From Burkholderiaceae bacterium (GTDB taxonomy: Bacteria; Pseudomonadota; Gammaproteobacteria; Burkholderiales; Burkholderiaceae_C), in assembly GCA_031253955.1 (NCBI GenBank), contig JAIRVJ010000010.1, positions 1 through 64,000 of the forward strand: DNA of 64,000 bases. Direction: 5' to 3'. Below the pieces are notes generated by a model. It was not told the origin of the DNA. It saw only the letters and a program-made list of their open reading frames with translations, and searched no databases. Of the stretch, positions 1-9,039 are shown piece by piece. The translations under genes were made by a program, and so were the position numbers. How positions within the stretch are numbered: position 1 is the stretch's first letter; every line of letters begins with the position of its first letter.

Positions 1-174
1 CAAATCAAGGCATTGCGCGCCCGGTTGCGCCTGTCCCAGACTGTGATGGCCGATGTGCTGGGGGCCAGCCCATCGACCGTGCGCAAGTGGGAAGCTGGCG
101 ACAAACGGCCCAGCGGCCCCTCGCGCCGCTTGCTTGATATTCTTGACCGTAAGGGTATTGAGGCGCTGGTTTGA
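1..174 (+). CDS. C-terminal part of an XRE/HigA-type HTH regulator (truncated by window start)
   Basis: Open frame from base 1: QIKALRARLRLSQTVMADVLGASPSTVRKWEAGDKRPSGPSRRLLDILDRKGIEALV*; classic HTH antitoxin-like sequence. Confidence 0.75.
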   Translation, partial: QIKALRARLRLSQTVMADVLGASPSTVRKWEAGDKRPSGPSRRLLDILDRKGIEALV

Positions 175-312
175 GGTAGTGCTACAGTATTAGTAGCATG
201 AATCACTTTTCCACAGAATTTGGGGATGACCCTGTGGGCAAGGCTGTTGGCAATCCGGATCGGCGCTATAACGGGGCTGGGATTTAAACAGTTCGGCTAA
301 AGCATCATCATA

Positions 313-1236
313 CTACGTCACCTGTGATACTAGAGACAAGTCATTCAAGATGGCGCGAGCGATGGTTCTGACTGTGGTAGCGATCCTTAATTCGGCCTCT
401 ATCTTGTGAAGCAACCAGCGCGTAGTCTCTATATCGTTGCCGATAGCCTGATGGTCATTTGGGGTCAAGGCTTGGACTGTCCGGGGAGGCTGTAGAAGGT
501 ACATGACGGGACGTGCGTTTGGGAACGCTTCCCTGGCAAGAGTAACGGCCCTCATCCCTTGGCTGAGAGATGCATTGCGGTGATAGTCCGTTTTGTACCA
601 AGCGGATGATATTGTTCCGTAAATATGCCGACCGTCGTTAACAGCCCCTGCGATCTGTATGTCCATCTGCACATTGACGCTATCGCGCTGGGCCGTGACA
701 GGCTGACGCTGCCAAAAGGGTGGATACTCTCGTTGGGCCAGATGAAGATGTCTGCTGATGATGTTCCTTACTTGAGTCCTGACAGGCCGTGTAGCGTACT
801 GGTGGTCTTCGCGATCCACCCTATCTGTAATTTGGTGCCGCCCAAGTGGAACCATACGCAAAAACAGGTCATTTACAATTGATTCCGCCGAGTCCCCCCG
901 AATGAACTTCTCAGGCCCGAATCCAATATTCCATCCCACAGGAAGTGACGATTGGGTTTCCAGCGCGTGCCGGGCTTGGTCAAGCAAAAAGTGTGCATTG
1001 CTGACCGCGTCTTCGTCGTAAAAGCAACCTAGGCCAGTTATGGCCGCGCTAGTGACCAACTGTTCAATTGCTTGGCCATCGTCGCTTCGGAACAGTACCC
1101 CTACGTTAATCCACTCCTGTGCGGCCAAGTCCAGGCAAAGGCGTACCACACGCCATTTGCCAGTGATGCCTGTGGCAGGTGAAATGGCCGCAGTAGCGGT
1201 TAATAGTTCCAACATGTCATTCGAATAACAACCCAA
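313..1236 (-). CDS. DUF3037-like protein
   Basis: N-terminal WRVVRLCLDLAAQEWINVGVLFRSDDG resembles DUF3037; overlaps the 3' end of the adjacent HipA-like gene by 20 bp. Confidence 0.55.
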   Translation of the reverse strand: MGCYSNDMLELLTATAAISPATGITGKWRVVRLCLDLAAQEWINVGVLFRSDDGQAIEQLVTSAAITGLGCFYDEDAVSNAHFLLDQARHALETQSSLPVGWNIGFGPEKFIRGDSAESIVNDLFLRMVPLGRHQITDRVDREDHQYATRPVRTQVRNIISRHLHLAQREYPPFWQRQPVTAQRDSVNVQMDIQIAGAVNDGRHIYGTISSAWYKTDYHRNASLSQGMRAVTLAREAFPNARPVMYLLQPPRTVQALTPNDHQAIGNDIETTRWLLHKIEAELRIATTVRTIARAILNDLSLVSQVT

Positions 1237-2110
1237 AGCGTTTGGTCAACAGTGGCCTGATCTGGTCCGGCTGTTGGCGACTGTACAAAAAATGCAACCA
1301 TCGTGCGCTACGTCCAGGCAGTAGTTGGCTGCACCAGTATGAAATTTCAAACAACGTGCGTTGCATCTCTAATTGTGCACTGTCGATAAATTTTACACAG
1401 TTGTCAAGAGCTGGGCAGGAAACGCTGGGCGATGTGCGCTGCTGCGAGAGGTAAGCGTTTTGATGAAGCAAATTCTGGAATTGCTCGCTGGCAAGGTTTT
1501 CAAGTTGGCCATCTGCCCAATAGTCTGGGTACGGCTGCCCTTTCCGATGTAGTAGCAATCCGTGATCAATCAGAACGAAGTCTCGCTGTGCTCTGCGCAC
1601 CAAGTTAAAGCAGTGCCTGTCCGGGTTGGCAACGGCCTCATCAAAAGCAATAGTGTCATCGCAACGTGGCCAAGCACTCTGCTCAGCGACAAGGTCACCT
1701 GTGTTGAATACGCCGCGCGCCGCCGTGTTGGATACTGCTTGAGTCACGAAGCATAAGATTCGACCGTGGGCATCTGGCGTTGGCAGCGAAGTGGGACCGG
1801 TATATGGCGGCAACTCAGGGCAGTTGATCTGGGTGAAAAAAGCGCGCTCCGGGACCGGCAAGCCAGATGCGCGCGCCAATAGCCAGCCTGTTACCTCGTT
1901 GAGAATAAAGGTGGATTGAATTTCATCGCCATATGAGAAGGGCTTGGCGTAACCGTCGAACAGTCCCTCTTCAGAACAGAATCTGGCATGAAGGACAGGA
2001 TTAACGTTGCCATCGCGCCCGTGTGTCCAGTCGTAAGGGGTAATGAACTGCTCTGGCCGAAACAGTTTGACCGCCATATGCTTGGATTGGTAGGCAATCG
2101 GGGCCATCAT
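1217..2110 (-). CDS. HipA-like kinase family protein
   Basis: AFDEAVANPDRHCFNLVRRAQRDFVLIDHG resembles the HipA/PI4K-like catalytic and metal loops (NPDRHxxN ... IDHG). Confidence 0.55.
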   Translation of the reverse strand: MMAPIAYQSKHMAVKLFRPEQFITPYDWTHGRDGNVNPVLHARFCSEEGLFDGYAKPFSYGDEIQSTFILNEVTGWLLARASGLPVPERAFFTQINCPELPPYTGPTSLPTPDAHGRILCFVTQAVSNTAARGVFNTGDLVAEQSAWPRCDDTIAFDEAVANPDRHCFNLVRRAQRDFVLIDHGLLLHRKGQPYPDYWADGQLENLASEQFQNLLHQNAYLSQQRTSPSVSCPALDNCVKFIDSAQLEMQRTLFEISYWCSQLLPGRSARWLHFLYSRQQPDQIRPLLTKRFGLLFE

Positions 2111-2649
2111 GCTCGATTGATGCTTGTTTTACTGTGAAGCAAAGGCACGAAATCCGACGTCTCCACGGCCAGTTTTAGAAGCGCTTTGGGTTGAGCCAGC
2201 GCCGCCAGCACACGCGCCTTGGCTTGGGCGCTGTCCGGCGCTACCGCCAGGATCGCCAAGTCTTTAGCCAAGCCTTCCCTGGCTTGCTGCGGTTGCGCGG
2301 CAATCGCGCCAATGAGGGCGTCCAGGCATCCCGTGATCGGCAGCAAATCGGGGTGACTTTCGAGGTCGATGGGTTCGGGCGCTGGCTTGACAAATTTTGG
2401 GCCAACACCCGTTGCGATCCATAGCGAAGCATACCCGTTGCCCGATCTTAGTCGGTTGCACGCTTCAATACTGGCCGCTTGCAGTCGATTGGCGACCGCA
2501 ATCTTACCAATGCCCTTGATCGGCTTTGACCCTTTGCCAATCCACTGATAGACGGCAGACTTGCTGATCTCAGCAATTTTTGATACCTGAACAACATCCC
2601 ACTGACACGTCTGCATCAGTTCTGTAATTCGTTCCTGTAGAGACATCAT
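2107..2649 (-). CDS. Phage repressor-like HTH protein
   Basis: MSLQERITELMQTCQWDVVQVSKIAEISKSAVYQWIGKGSKPIKGIGKIA HTH; divergent from a cro-like start; start codon placed inside the longer ORF. Confidence 0.7.
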   Translation of the reverse strand: MMSLQERITELMQTCQWDVVQVSKIAEISKSAVYQWIGKGSKPIKGIGKIAVANRLQAASIEACNRLRSGNGYASLWIATGVGPKFVKPAPEPIDLESHPDLLPITGCLDALIGAIAAQPQQAREGLAKDLAILAVAPDSAQAKARVLAALAQPKALLKLAVETSDFVPLLHSKTSINRA

Positions 2650-2684
2650 GTAAGCCAGCTTAATGCCAAGTTTAATAAGTACGA

Positions 2685-2713
2685 TTGACAATAATAATAA
2701 GAATGCTTATAAT
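2685..2713 (+). promoter_or_regulatory. Consensus sigma70-type promoter TTGACA-N17-TATAAT (PR-like)
   Basis: TTGACA 2685-2690, 17-nt spacer, TATAAT 2708-2713; between divergent repressor and cro-like start; ATAAG-N4-CTTAT palindrome overlaps the -10. Confidence 0.75.
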
Positions 2714-2718
2714 GAAGT

Positions 2719-2800
2719 ATGCACATGAAAAAGTCAGCAGCCATAAATCTCCTCGGCGGGACGGTCTCCGAGGCTGCTCGTGCAATCAAGAACATCACGC
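2719..2800 (+). pseudogene. Cro/YdaS-like N-terminal remnant
   Basis: MHMKKSAAINLLGGTVSEAARAIKNITPD... then the frame loses HTH character where terminase homology begins in another frame. Confidence 0.55.
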
Positions 2801-4000
2801 CTGACGCGCCGCACCGCCGAGGAGCTTGCCTTCGGCCACAACGGGGCGAGCATCCGCGTGGCCACCAGTATGCGCGGAGGCACGATTCACCGCCTGCACG
2901 TCAGCGAGATGGGCAAGATCGGCGCGCGCTTTCCAGAAAAAGCGCGGGAGATTGTGACCGGCTCGATCCCAGCCGTGCCCGAAGGTGGCATCGTGATTGT
3001 GGAATCGACCGCCGAGGGCGCGTCAGGCCGGTTCTATGAAATGGTCAAGCGCGCCAAGGATATGGCCGATGCGCGCCGTCCGCTGACCACGCGAGACTGG
3101 CGGCTGCATTTTTTTGCCTGGTGGGAAGCGCCGGAATACCGGCTTGACCCGCAGGGTGTGCTCGTCACCGACGCCGACCACGCTTACTTCACCGATCTGC
3201 AAGCGCGGCTGCACATCACGTTGGACGAGCGGCAGCGCGCCTGGTATGCCGCCACGCTGGGCGGGGCCGACTTTGCCGGGGAGCGCCCGCTGATGTGGCA
3301 GGAGTACCCCAGCGACGCCGATGAGCCGTTCCGCGTGCCGCGCGAGGGGTGCTACTACACGGCGCAACTGTCGCAGGCGCGGCAAGAGGAGCGCATCGTC
3401 AAGAGCATTCCGGTCGAGCCGGGCGTGCCGGTGAACACGTTCTGGGACATTGGGTCCAACGACAACACGGCGATTTGGCTGCATCAGCGGGTGGGGGTGG
3501 AGGAACGGTTCGTGGGTTTTCACAAGGCCAGTGGCGAGCCGCTGGCGTATTTCGTGAAGTGGCTGCTCGATCGGGGGATGATTTATGGCCGTCACTTTCT
3601 GCCGCATGACGCGGCGGCGCAGCGGCAGGGCACGGCGGCGGACCGCAACCTGAGCGTGCGCGATATGCTGCAAGAGCTGTTGCCGGGCCACCGTTTCGAG
3701 ATTGTGGAGCGCATCGCCTGGGTGCTCGATGGCATTCAGCAAACGCGGCAGGCATTGGCCTCGTGCTGGTTCGACGAAGCCAAGTGCGCCGAGGGCCTGC
3801 GCGATCTGGACAACTACCGCAAGGCGTGGGACGAGCGGCGCGGCACGTGGCGCGATGCACCATTTCACGGGCCGGAGAGCGATGCCGCCGATGCGTTCCG
3901 GCAATTCGGGCAGGCGCGCGCCAGCGGGCTGCTCTCCGGCGCTGGGGCAAGCGCGGCGCGGCGCCCGCGCCGCCGGCGCGTGTCGCCGTGGGCAGTATGA
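2780..4000 (+). pseudogene. Phage terminase large subunit, N-terminally truncated
   Basis: IRVATSMRGGTIHRLHVSEMGKIGARFPEKAREIVTGS...VIVESTAEG and the nuclease-domain-like DIGSNDNTAIW...PHDAA are present; no Walker A P-loop region upstream. Confidence 0.75.
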
Positions 4001-4001
4001 C

Positions 4002-4018
4002 TTTCGTTCCCACTATGC
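4002..4018 (+). promoter_or_regulatory. 17-nt prophage motif, copy 1
   Basis: TTTCGTTCCCACTATGC, followed by GCCAAT; just after terminase stop. Confidence 0.8.
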
Positions 4019-4022
4019 GCCA

Positions 4023-4469
4023 ATGGCGCGCATGGCTGGCAAGTTGACCGTGGATTTCGAGCGCGTGGCGCGCTTTGCGCTGCCGCGCACGGGTGCGGCG
4101 TTGTGCATGGGAATGCGCGCAATCGGTTACGAGCGTGACGGCAAGGTCGTAGCCGGGTTTCTGTTTGATCTGTACGACGGCCAAAACATCTGGGCGCACG
4201 TGGCGCTGGAGTCGCCGCACGATCTGCCGCGCGCTTTGCTGGGCGCGATGCTGCGCTATATCTTCGTGGTGTGCGGTTGTCAGCGGGCCTGGGCGCGTGT
4301 ATGCGAGGACAACGTGCGCAGCGCCCGTTTCGTGGAGCGGCTTGGCGCGCATTGCGTGGCCCTCCTGCCGGGGGCTGACGGCGACAGCAACGTGCTGATT
4401 TACCGGCTGCTCAAGAGCGGATTGCGCGCCCCATACCGTGGTTTTTTGAGGAGCACCGCACATGGGTAA
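4023..4469 (+). CDS. GNAT-like acetyltransferase family phage protein
   Basis: FLFDLYDGQNIWAHVALESPHDLPRALLGAMLRYIFVVCGCQRAWARVCEDNVRSARFVERLGAH resembles the GNAT C-terminal region. Confidence 0.5.
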   Translation: MARMAGKLTVDFERVARFALPRTGAALCMGMRAIGYERDGKVVAGFLFDLYDGQNIWAHVALESPHDLPRALLGAMLRYIFVVCGCQRAWARVCEDNVRSARFVERLGAHCVALLPGADGDSNVLIYRLLKSGLRAPYRGFLRSTAHG

Positions 4470-5250
4470 AGACAATTCCGCGCCCGCGCCCGATCCGGCG
4501 CTGGTGGCCGCGCAGGTTCACAGCCTGGGGATTCAGGACGACGCGATCAGCCGCATGATGGCGATGAGCGAGGATCTGGCGCCGCTGCAACGCACGCAGT
4601 TGCAGCAGGCGATCGACCAGTCGGGCCAGCTTTGGACGCAGTCGCAGGAAGACCGGCAGTTCGCGCTGGGCCAGCGCGACAAGCTGGCAGGCATTCAGGA
4701 CAGGATTGTTCAGGATGCGCAAAGGTTCAACACCGAGGACGAAGCCAATAAGCTGGCGGCGCAGGCCACGGGGGATGTGAATCAGCAGTTTTCCAACGCC
4801 GCCGATCAGCAGACCAGGGCGTTGCAGCGCACGGGGGTCAACCCCAACGACGGGCGCTATGCCGCAATGGGCAGCCAGATGGCCGCCGCGCAAGGGCTGG
4901 CGCTGGCAGGCGCAGCGGGCAAGGCGCGCGATACGGCGCGGCAGGAAGGCTGGCAATTGACGGATCGCGCCAACAACGCGCTGGCCGGCTACCCGGCGAT
5001 GACGATGCAGGGGCAGACCGCTGGGCTGAACACGATGGGCGCGGGCATGGGGGCGGTCAATGCCGGGGTGGGCGGGATGCTTTCGCCATTTCAAGCGATT
5101 GGCTCGGCAGCCGGGCAGATGGGCAGCAACGCCACCAGCATGTACGGCACGCAGGCCAACGCCTACGCGCAAGGGCAGGCCGCCAATGGCGCGGCATGGG
5201 GCGGGCTGGGGTCGGCTGTCGGCGGGATTGGCATGGCGATAGCGATATGA
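4462..5250 (+). CDS. Phage structural/virion-associated protein
   Basis: Position in packaging/structural cluster; Ala/Gly/Gln-rich, Gly-rich C-terminus. Confidence 0.5.
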   Translation: MGKDNSAPAPDPALVAAQVHSLGIQDDAISRMMAMSEDLAPLQRTQLQQAIDQSGQLWTQSQEDRQFALGQRDKLAGIQDRIVQDAQRFNTEDEANKLAAQATGDVNQQFSNAADQQTRALQRTGVNPNDGRYAAMGSQMAAAQGLALAGAAGKARDTARQEGWQLTDRANNALAGYPAMTMQGQTAGLNTMGAGMGAVNAGVGGMLSPFQAIGSAAGQMGSNATSMYGTQANAYAQGQAANGAAWGGLGSAVGGIGMAIAI

Positions 5251-5993
5251 CGGACGGCGCGGCGGACCTTTTTGGGCGCCACGAGCGGGTGGCGTTTCAG
5301 CTATCGGGCGGACGCGATTCGGTGGCGGCGCTGCATGTGCTGCGCCGGTGTCTGCCGCGGATGACGGTGTATTTCACGGACAGCGGCGACGTGTGGCCGG
5401 AAACGCTGGTGGTGCTCCACATGCTGGAGCAGCGGTTCGGGTTCCGGGCCGTGCGTATTCAATCCGACGCACCAGGATGGCGTGCGCGGCATGGCGATCC
5501 CACGGACGTATTGCCGGTTTGCGCCACGCCGCTGGGCCAGATGGTGAGCGGCTGCCCCACGCGCCTGTGCACCCGCTACGAATGCTGCTGGAACAACCTG
5601 ATGCTGCCAATGCACCAGCGGATGCTGGCCGATGGCATCACCTGCATCGTGCGCGGTGTGCGGCACGGCGATTACCAAACCCACCCCGTGCGCAGCGGCC
5701 AGGAGGACGGCGGTATCCAGGCGTACTACCCGATCTGGGACTGGGACGAACCGCAGGTGGATGCCTATCTGGAGGAACACGCTCTGCCGCGCGCGCCGTG
5801 GTACGAGCAAGGGGCGCGCCACGGCAGCGACTGCCTGACTTGCACCGCCTGGTGGGACGACGGGCGGCAGGCTTACATGCGCCGCCATCACCCGCAGGCG
5901 TGGCAAGCGTTGCGCGTCAGGCTCTCTGCCATCAGGCAGGCGCTGGCTGGCGATCTGGCGCTGCTGGAAGAACAGTTGGCCTCAAGAGGTTGA
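5247..5993 (+). CDS. PAPS reductase-like PP-loop family phage protein
   Basis: SGGRDS PP-loop; Cys-rich CPTRLCTRYECCWNN and CLTC; ATGA overlap with upstream CDS. Confidence 0.75.
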   Translation: MTDGAADLFGRHERVAFQLSGGRDSVAALHVLRRCLPRMTVYFTDSGDVWPETLVVLHMLEQRFGFRAVRIQSDAPGWRARHGDPTDVLPVCATPLGQMVSGCPTRLCTRYECCWNNLMLPMHQRMLADGITCIVRGVRHGDYQTHPVRSGQEDGGIQAYYPIWDWDEPQVDAYLEEHALPRAPWYEQGARHGSDCLTCTAWWDDGRQAYMRRHHPQAWQALRVRLSAIRQALAGDLALLEEQLASRG

Positions 5994-6029
5994 GTGTTTT
6001 GTGTTGGCACGAGGAAAATACCTGTTTTA

Positions 6030-6109
6030 ATAGCTGACTTCCAGTGTTTTTACTGATTTCAAGACTCTTTCATATATATAAATCATTAAACACTTCGGCA
6101 GCTAGCTAT
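6030..6109. repeat. 80-bp AT-rich hairpin element, copy E1 (in prophage)
   Basis: ATAGCT...AGCTAT; inner TGATTT/AAATCA centred on 6069.5. Confidence 0.85.
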
Positions 6110-6159
6110 TAAAAGTCAAGCATAAGAAGTGGCGTTTTCCACGCCAAACGCTCAACGGT

Positions 6160-6176
6160 TTTCGTTCCCACTATGC
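6160..6176 (+). promoter_or_regulatory. 17-nt prophage motif, copy 2
   Basis: TTTCGTTCCCACTATGC, followed by CACGCTCT. Confidence 0.8.
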
Positions 6177-6190
6177 CACGCTCTGCGGTC

Positions 6191-6604
6191 ATGAGCGTGA
6201 CCATCCACACGGCCCAGGCGCACGCGGTGCGCGTGCTGGGCGACTTCACATTGATGCTGACCTGGGTCAACGGCGAGCGGGCGATTGTGCTGCTGCCCAC
6301 GCACCGGCGGCGCGCGCCGTGGTTCGTGGTGTGCGAATCGGCGGCGTGGCGCTACGCGGACGACCCGCGCTATCTGGCGCGGCAAAGCGTCAAAGCCTGT
6401 GAAGTGCTGGATATGCCGGGGCAGGCGGCGCGCATCGGCGGGCTGATTTTCGACCACCTGACGGATTTGCGCCGGATGCCACCCGAACCGCCGCCGGGCC
6501 AAGGGGTGCTGCTGGGCGAGGCCGTGGTGCGCGCGGGCGGGCAGATGGCCGGCGGCCACGAGGTGCGCTGCGAACCGCAATCCGGGATCACTTTTGGAGC
6601 TTGA
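6191..6604 (+). CDS. Conserved hypothetical phage protein
   Basis: Coding ORF between PAPS-like gene and portal. Confidence 0.5.
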   Translation: MSVTIHTAQAHAVRVLGDFTLMLTWVNGERAIVLLPTHRRRAPWFVVCESAAWRYADDPRYLARQSVKACEVLDMPGQAARIGGLIFDHLTDLRRMPPEPPPGQGVLLGEAVVRAGGQMAGGHEVRCEPQSGITFGA

Positions 6605-9039
6605 GGGCTGTGGCCGCCATCTTTTCTTGCGTCAACCACCAAGCGCCCGGCGACGGGCTGTTCCGTGACGCCGGCGGCGAGCCTGCCGATCCGCCGCAGC
6701 ACCCGATGGACGGCGACGCCATGCGCGCGCTGCACCGCCGGCTGCTGACGTGGCTGAACACCGAGCGCCAGTTGCAGGCGGCAAACCGGCTGGACATGGC
6801 CATTGACGCCGACATGTACGACAACCGCCAATGGATGCCCGAAGACGCCGAGGAAGTGCGCTCGCGCAACCAGGCGCCGTTGGTTTACAACGAAGTGGCA
6901 CCGATGGTGGACTGGCTGATCGGCACCGAGCGGCGCACGCGCATCGATTCTTCCGTGCTGCCGCGCACCGAGGACGACGTGGCGCTGGCGGACGTGAAGA
7001 CCAAGGTCATGAAATACATGGCCGACGTCAACCGCGCCGAGTACGTGCGCTCGACGGCGTTTGCCGAGGCCGTCAAGTGCGGCCTGAGCTGGATCGACGA
7101 CGGCATCCGCGACGATGCCAGCAAGGAGCCGGTGTACAAGCAGCACGAAAGCTGGCGTAATGTGCTGCACGACAGCCGGGCCATTCGCGCGCCCGATCTG
7201 TCGGGCTGCCGCTATCTGCTGCGCTGGCGCGATGTCGATCTGGACGTGGCGCTGGCGATGTTCCCGCAACGCGCGGCGCTGCTGGAGCGCGCCGCCAGCG
7301 ACTATTTGACGGTGGCCGTGCACGATGCCGAGCGCGCCGGCTGGGGCGGCCCCATGCCGCAAGAGGGCGGCGAATCGGCGCGGCTGCGCTACCTCGGTTC
7401 GTCGGGCATGTTCGAGGGCGTGGGCGATTTGCACAGCCGCCGCATCGTGCGCATTTACGAGTGCCAGTACCGCGATCCGGTGACGGTGCAGACGCTCGAA
7501 TCGGGGCCGCTGGCGGGCGCGGCGCTCACGCCGTTCGACCCGGTGGCGTTGCAGGCGGCGCAGCAAGATCAGGGCGCGGGCATCGTGGACAAAACCGCGC
7601 TGCGGATGCACGTGGCGGTGTTCGTGGAGGCCGGGATGCTGGCGGCCAGCCTGGCGCCGTGGCGGCACAACGATTTCAGCCTGACGCCGGTGTGGTGCTA
7701 CCGGCGCTCCAGCGACGGCATGCCCTACGGCGTGATCCGGCGCGTGCGCGACGTGCAGATGGATTTGAACAAGCGCGCGTCCAAGGCGTCGTTTCTGTAC
7801 AACACAAACCAGATCATCGCCGACGAAGACGCCACCGACGATTGGGAGAACCTGCGCGAAGAAGCCGCCGATCCGCACGGCATTCTTATCAAGAAAAAAG
7901 GCGCGGAACTGGCGCTGCGGCGCGACTCCGAGGGCGCGCAAGCCCAGTTGAACATGATGCAACTGGACGCCGCGGCGATCCAGAAAAGCGCGGGCGTGGC
8001 CGACGAGAACCTGGGCCGGCAAACCAACGCCGTCAGCGGCGAGGCGATCAAGGCGCGGCAGTTGCAGGGCAGCGTGGTCACCACCGAGTTGTTCGACAAC
8101 CTGCGCCTGTCCACGCGCGTGAGCGGGCAAAAAGAGTTATCGCTGATCGAGCAGTTCATGACGCAAGAGCGCGTGATCCGCCTGACGGGTAACCGGGGCC
8201 AGTTGCAGTGGGCCAGGATCAACCGGCCGCAAGTGCTGCCCGACGGCTCGGTGCGCTACCTGGACGACATCACCGCCAGCCAGGCCGATTTCGTGGTCAG
8301 TGAGCAGGACTATTCAGGCACGTTGCGGCAGGTCATGTTCGAGCAGCTAAGCAAACTGGCCGCAGGCCAGCCGCCGGCGCTGGCGCTGCGGCTGATGACG
8401 ATGGCCTTCAACTACTCCGACCTGCCCAATCACGAGGCCATCGCGCAGGAGTTTCGCGCCATCACCGGCGAGCCGGATCCCAACCAGCCGCCCACGGACG
8501 GGCAGCAGCAGGCGATGGCCGCGCAACAGGCCCAGCAGATGCAGGCCGTGCAGATGCAGGCGCAGCAGGGGCAACTGGCGCTGGCCGAAACGCAGGCCAA
8601 GGTGCGCGAGATCAACGCCCGCGCCGCCGAACTGGAAGCCAAAACCGCCGCCGCGCAATCGCAAGGCCAACTGGCGCAAGGTCAGGCCGCCGCCGTGCAG
8701 GACGCGGTGATGCAGGTCAGGCTGCAAGCCAGCGCCCAGATCGAACGCCTGCAAGCGCAACTGGCGCACACGCAAGGCGAGATGGCTGCCATGCGCGCGC
8801 GCGCCGACGACCGGGTGCAGGCCGCGCGCATCGCCGCCGCCGCCAGCGTGCGCGTGGCCGAGTTGCGGCTGGCCTCCACCGCGCAGATGGACGAGATTGG
8901 CCGGCGCATCGACGAAATCGCCGGGCGGGTGGATGCGCTCACGAACGTTGCGCCGCTGGCGCCAGAAATTTCCCCAGCCCCGCCCGCCGACGGCGCGGCG
9001 GTTCTTGATCCACTGCCACCACCCAAGGAGAGCGCATGA
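6601..9039 (+). CDS. Phage portal protein (P22-like)
   Basis: 812 aa; MYDNRQWMPEDAEEVRSRNQAPLVYNEVAPMVDWLIGTERR, ANQ-rich C-terminal coiled coil. Confidence 0.8.
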   Translation: MRAVAAIFSCVNHQAPGDGLFRDAGGEPADPPQHPMDGDAMRALHRRLLTWLNTERQLQAANRLDMAIDADMYDNRQWMPEDAEEVRSRNQAPLVYNEVAPMVDWLIGTERRTRIDSSVLPRTEDDVALADVKTKVMKYMADVNRAEYVRSTAFAEAVKCGLSWIDDGIRDDASKEPVYKQHESWRNVLHDSRAIRAPDLSGCRYLLRWRDVDLDVALAMFPQRAALLERAASDYLTVAVHDAERAGWGGPMPQEGGESARLRYLGSSGMFEGVGDLHSRRIVRIYECQYRDPVTVQTLESGPLAGAALTPFDPVALQAAQQDQGAGIVDKTALRMHVAVFVEAGMLAASLAPWRHNDFSLTPVWCYRRSSDGMPYGVIRRVRDVQMDLNKRASKASFLYNTNQIIADEDATDDWENLREEAADPHGILIKKKGAELALRRDSEGAQAQLNMMQLDAAAIQKSAGVADENLGRQTNAVSGEAIKARQLQGSVVTTELFDNLRLSTRVSGQKELSLIEQFMTQERVIRLTGNRGQLQWARINRPQVLPDGSVRYLDDITASQADFVVSEQDYSGTLRQVMFEQLSKLAAGQPPALALRLMTMAFNYSDLPNHEAIAQEFRAITGEPDPNQPPTDGQQQAMAAQQAQQMQAVQMQAQQGQLALAETQAKVREINARAAELEAKTAAAQSQGQLAQGQAAAVQDAVMQVRLQASAQIERLQAQLAHTQGEMAAMRARADDRVQAARIAAAASVRVAELRLASTAQMDEIGRRIDEIAGRVDALTNVAPLAPEISPAPPADGAAVLDPLPPPKESA

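Noticed and set aside
1-2100. attL copy of the tRNA-Asn 3' end
   Set aside because: Read for GGTTCGAGCCC/GGGCTCGAACC-like sequence and found none, so the left prophage boundary was left open
3023-4475. Minus-strand ORFs of 293 and 358 aa opposite terminase
   Set aside because: Shadow ORFs; no coherent domain features
6370-8130. 586-aa minus-strand ORF opposite the portal gene
   Set aside because: Shadow ORF from high-GC codon bias; low-complexity His/Arg/Gln-rich translation while the + strand encodes a recognisable portal
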